Source: an uncultured Lachnospiraceae bacterium (GTDB taxonomy: Bacteria; Bacillota_A; Clostridia; Lachnospirales; Lachnospiraceae). From it: a stretch of 8,217 bases of DNA. A program made the position numbers and the translations under genes. Shown here one piece after another: positions 6,871-8,217 of the stretch. The stretch covers positions 1-8,217 of the forward strand of contig CAJUGZ010000197.1 in the NCBI GenBank assembly GCA_910585855.1, written 5' to 3'. The notes beneath the pieces were generated by a model. It saw only the letters and a list, made by a program, of their open reading frames with translations. It was not told the DNA's origin and searched no databases. Every line of letters starts with the position of its first letter. Position 1 is the first letter of the stretch.

Positions 6871-7011
6871 CTATCCTAACCAACCGTTATAAAATGCTTG
6901 TACTCCAAAATATGCCCCTATACTCAAGCCTATTATAGTTGCTCCTATAACACAAATCGTCCATTTTCTATTTTGCAGACAATATTCTATACTTTTTTTA
7001 ATTTCACTCAT
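6871..7011 (-). CDS. Small single-span membrane protein, 46 residues, unknown function
   Basis: I do not recognise this protein, but the gene is well supported. A GAGGAG ribosome site (7024-7019) stands 7 bases before the ATG, the reading frame ends 56 bases before a good terminator, and it follows the DUF5131 gene by 58 bases on the same strand. The product has a short charged head (MSEIKKSIEYCLQNRKW, 1-17), one hydrophobic span at about 18-41, and a short tail ending YNGWLG. The span carries glycines at 23, 28, 32 and 36, giving two overlapping GxxxG motifs (28-32 and 32-36), a pattern that favours helix packing or oligomerisation. Cysteines are at 11 and 20. It could be a small membrane effector, a toxin-like peptide, a bacteriocin-like product or an accessory subunit of its neighbour; nothing here decides between these. 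Confidence 0.7.
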   Translation of the reverse strand: MSEIKKSIEYCLQNRKWTICVIGATIIGLSIGAYFGVQAFYNGWLG

Positions 7012-7069
7012 TTTCTATCTCCTCAAATCCCGATTTTGTCGCTTTATTGTTCAGCTCTGTATTTTTGTT

Positions 7070-7777
7070 TCAATAATTGATATTTGCTTTTCTCGCTTGA
7101 CTGCATAAGTCCCGAGCAGATAACGTGTAGCTTTTTCCATCCTTAATAAAATGTGTTCCACACTGCCGAAACTCAAAATGCACTTTATGGGCGATACATT
7201 GCTCCCGTATGGAAAGCACCCAAGCATAATCAAGCGGTCTGGCGTTTCTGTCTGACTCGCCGCCAACCACAACTAATTCAACATTGTTAAGATAAGCGGT
7301 AAGATTTATCTCTTCAATCAATGGCTGACAAATAATATTTTTATGTTTTATAGGCACTTCATTGAAAATAGAAAGCCTGTAATCAGCTCTGTCTTGATTT
7401 TCTACCGTGCAGCCAACCGTAACATTATCGTATCCATCATTCCAGTCTTCTGGGATGCAATCCATAAACCGCTCAATACGCTTTGTCAAAAACAGAAAGT
7501 GCAAATCTGAACGCTCCCGTATCATCTGCCAACATTCAGAACGCCATTTATCGGCATCTTCAATCAAAAAATCTGTAGAAAAGCACAAATTTATGATCTG
7601 TCCCGATTTCATTTTATATGCCCCCGATTTATTTTTAGCGATAGGAGCACAAAAATTATCCATCTTTACAATATTGTTCGTATCAATCCCACGCTTGAAA
7701 TCACCCTTATAAATGTAACAATACCTGCATCCTTCACTATATTTATGGCAGCCACGCCACGGATTCCACATTGTCAT
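7070..7777 (-). CDS. DUF5131 family protein (phage Gp37/Gp68-type, radical-SAM-like)
   Basis: This 235-residue protein matches the DUF5131 family by its motif series. The N-terminal WNPWRGC...GCRYCY segment (4-21) places Cys10, Cys17 and Cys20 in a C-x6-C-x2-C arrangement that probably binds an iron-sulfur cluster. Next come FLFLTKRIERF (94-104), NVTVGCTVEN (118-127), a QPLIEEI segment (151-157) and the hallmark VVGGESDRNARPLDYAWV (170-187). The usual NSMSDLFHE-like segment is replaced by CFSTDFLIEDAD (65-76), and the usual KQWG ending appears as RQCG (204-207). The biochemical function of the family is not established; members occur in phages and mobile DNA. I chose the ATG at 7777, which has a GAGGTG site 7 bases upstream, over an in-frame GTG at 7792. 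It is followed by the 46-residue membrane protein and the two are likely cotranscribed. Confidence 0.85.
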   Translation of the reverse strand: MTMWNPWRGCHKYSEGCRYCYIYKGDFKRGIDTNNIVKMDNFCAPIAKNKSGAYKMKSGQIINLCFSTDFLIEDADKWRSECWQMIRERSDLHFLFLTKRIERFMDCIPEDWNDGYDNVTVGCTVENQDRADYRLSIFNEVPIKHKNIICQPLIEEINLTAYLNNVELVVVGGESDRNARPLDYAWVLSIREQCIAHKVHFEFRQCGTHFIKDGKSYTLSARDLCSQARKANINY

Positions 7778-7859
7778 AATCAAGCACCTCACTAAATGTC
7801 ATTTTTCCGCTGCTTCCGGGGCAGAAATATACTCTAACATTTTCATTCACTCTTCTCAT
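7743..7859 (-). CDS. Possible 38-residue ORF overlapping the DUF5131 start
   Basis: An ATG at 7859 opens a 38-codon frame (MRRVNENVRVYFCPGSSG at its start, ending VAWLP) that runs 35 bases into the DUF5131 gene in another frame. It begins about 10 bases after the predicted transcription start and has no clear ribosome site, so it would have to be translated as an almost leaderless message. It competes with the helix-turn-helix remnant in the same stretch. I list it only as a possibility. Confidence 0.15.
   Translation of the reverse strand: MRRVNENVRVYFCPGSSGKMTFSEVLDYDNVESVAWLP
7799..7846 (-). pseudogene. Truncated N-terminus of a small helix-turn-helix protein, upstream of and in frame with DUF5131
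   Basis: The minus strand encodes MKMLEYISAPEAAEK and then TGA. The run EYIS-x-x-EAAEK closely resembles the start of small MerR/excisionase-like helix-turn-helix proteins of Firmicutes, in which a tryptophan (TGG) and a turn commonly follow this lysine. Here the codon is TGA and the frame then runs on into the DUF5131 gene, so it reads as a remnant of a regulator's start left between promoter and next gene. An AGAAGAG sequence just upstream is a weak ribosome site. It may instead be a short leader peptide. Family resemblance is from memory of the motif, not from a search. Confidence 0.35.
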
Positions 7860-7875
7860 AAATTCTATCACTATC

Positions 7876-7904
7876 ATTATATACAATTAGCCGAATAAAT
7901 TCAA
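7876..7904 (-). promoter_or_regulatory. Sigma-A-type promoter of the DUF5131 unit
   Basis: On the minus strand TTGAAT (7904-7899) and a perfect TATAAT (7881-7876) are 17 bases apart. Transcription should start near 7869, about 90 bases before the DUF5131 ATG at 7777. No operator-like palindrome is evident nearby. Confidence 0.75.
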
Positions 7905-7940
7905 GCTCTGACTAACTTCTTTGCTTGGTGTAAATTATAG

Positions 7941-7984
7941 GCTCTGTCTTATTTAGCACCTTATATGTCTGCTACGAGGTTATA
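7941..7984 (+). repeat. Dispersed repeat, copy B
   Basis: The core at 7952-7979 matches 16-43 at 23 of 28 positions in the same orientation, and every difference is a transition. The exact shared blocks are TTTAGC, CTTAT, TGTC and TACGAGG. Beyond TACGAGG the two copies diverge: copy A continues AAATGCTAAG and copy B TTATAAGGGGG. It marks the left edge of a largely non-coding stretch that runs to the end of the window. Confidence 0.55.
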
Positions 7985-8217
7985 AGGGGGAGGACGCCAG
8001 ATTCGAAAACAGTGGGCAGCCTGCTGTTCCGGTTTCCAAAAAGCAAGAAGTTCTAAGACTTCTGCCTTTTCTTTGCTCCAACCGTACAGACCGGGGCGCA
8101 ATTCGCCCTCTTTTCAGCCGAAACGAAACAGATGTAAGGAAGGATTTTACCAACCATAAGAGATCCTCTTTTCTATTATCCGGGCTAAACACGCCCCTTT
8201 TTTTTCACACCCTGCAT
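7980..8217. other. Largely non-coding stretch with hairpins, probable mobile-element flank
   Basis: Base composition is clearly more GC-rich than the intergenic DNA nearby. Three small inverted repeats are visible: AGAAGT (8046-8051) with ACTTCT (8058-8063), followed on the plus strand by GCC and TTTT; GGGCG (8094-8098) with CGCCC (8104-8108), also followed by TCTTTT; and GGGC (8182-8185) with GCCC (8193-8196) followed by eight T (8198-8205). The last could be a weak plus-strand terminator. Except for the small ORF listed separately I see no credible gene. The impression of a mobile-element arm comes from the repeat at its edge and from style, and is an inference. Confidence 0.4.
8053..8157 (-). 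CDS. Possible 34-residue ORF, unknown
   Basis: An ATG at 8157 preceded by AGAGGA (6-base spacing) opens a 34-codon frame reading MVGKILPYICFVSAEKRANC at the start and ending KKRQKS. It contains three cysteines (10, 20, 24) in a small basic peptide. It is not recognised as a known family. The frame overlaps two hairpins and lies in probable mobile-element flank, so it could equally be a chance frame in a conserved structured DNA or RNA segment. A longer frame on the same strand through this region has a worse start and is treated as a shadow. Confidence 0.25.
   Translation of the reverse strand: MVGKILPYICFVSAEKRANCAPVCTVGAKKRQKS

Noticed and set aside
7980..8192. 70-codon minus-strand frame
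   Set aside because: It starts beside the hairpin/A-run with no ribosome site and has a basic, unstructured-looking product; the shorter frame from 8157 has a better start, and even that is uncertain.
1..8217. CRISPR array, tRNA, rRNA or intact insertion sequence
   Set aside because: No regularly spaced repeats, no cloverleaf-like sequence, no rRNA-like blocks and no transposase gene were seen on either strand.

Overview
The window looks like part of a low-GC Firmicutes chromosome, most likely a gut-type Clostridia (Lachnospiraceae-like) genome. This rests on AT-rich intergenic DNA, strong AGGAGG-type ribosome sites, an LplA/LplB/LplC-type sugar importer without its own ATPase, and protein styles familiar from that group. 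Genus cannot be fixed from this sequence alone.

Region 1 (about 89-6577) is a compact carbohydrate-use locus. Read from right to left on the minus strand, one operon encodes two importer permeases, a lipoprotein substrate-binding protein and a cytoplasmic GH32 beta-fructosidase. A LacI-family regulator is divergent on the plus strand. The 390-base AT-rich region between them carries a strong lacI-type promoter (TTTACA-17-TATAAT), a perfect palindromic operator TGAAACGTTTCA and a second partial copy 151 bases away near the operon start. The simplest reading is that a short fructan, fructo-oligosaccharide or sucrose-like sugar is bound outside, imported intact, and cleaved inside by the GH32 enzyme, with the LacI protein sensing the sugar or its product. 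The ATPase is presumably encoded elsewhere and shared.

Region 2 (about 6578-6870) has no convincing gene. It holds a structured repeat element and, just after it, a minus-strand terminator that overlaps a possible H-type pseudoknot. The repeat element is related, in inverted orientation, to the sequence directly after the GH32 stop codon (9-86), so the sugar cassette is bracketed by two related repeats.

Region 3 (about 6871-7904) is a small minus-strand transcription unit. A good promoter (TTGAAT-17-TATAAT) is followed by what looks like the first 15 codons of a helix-turn-helix protein ending in a stop, then a DUF5131 (phage Gp37/Gp68-type, radical-SAM-like) protein, then a previously hidden 46-residue single-span membrane protein with glycine-zipper spacing, then the terminator. 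This looks like accessory or mobile cargo rather than part of the sugar pathway.

Region 4 (about 7905-8217) is mostly non-coding and resembles mobile-element flank sequence. It contains a third copy of the TTAT-TGTC-G-TACGAGG core repeat, several hairpins and a possible 34-residue minus-strand ORF. The most interesting unexplained material is the repeat family, the crossing inverted repeats at 6595-6815, and the DUF5131/small membrane protein pair.
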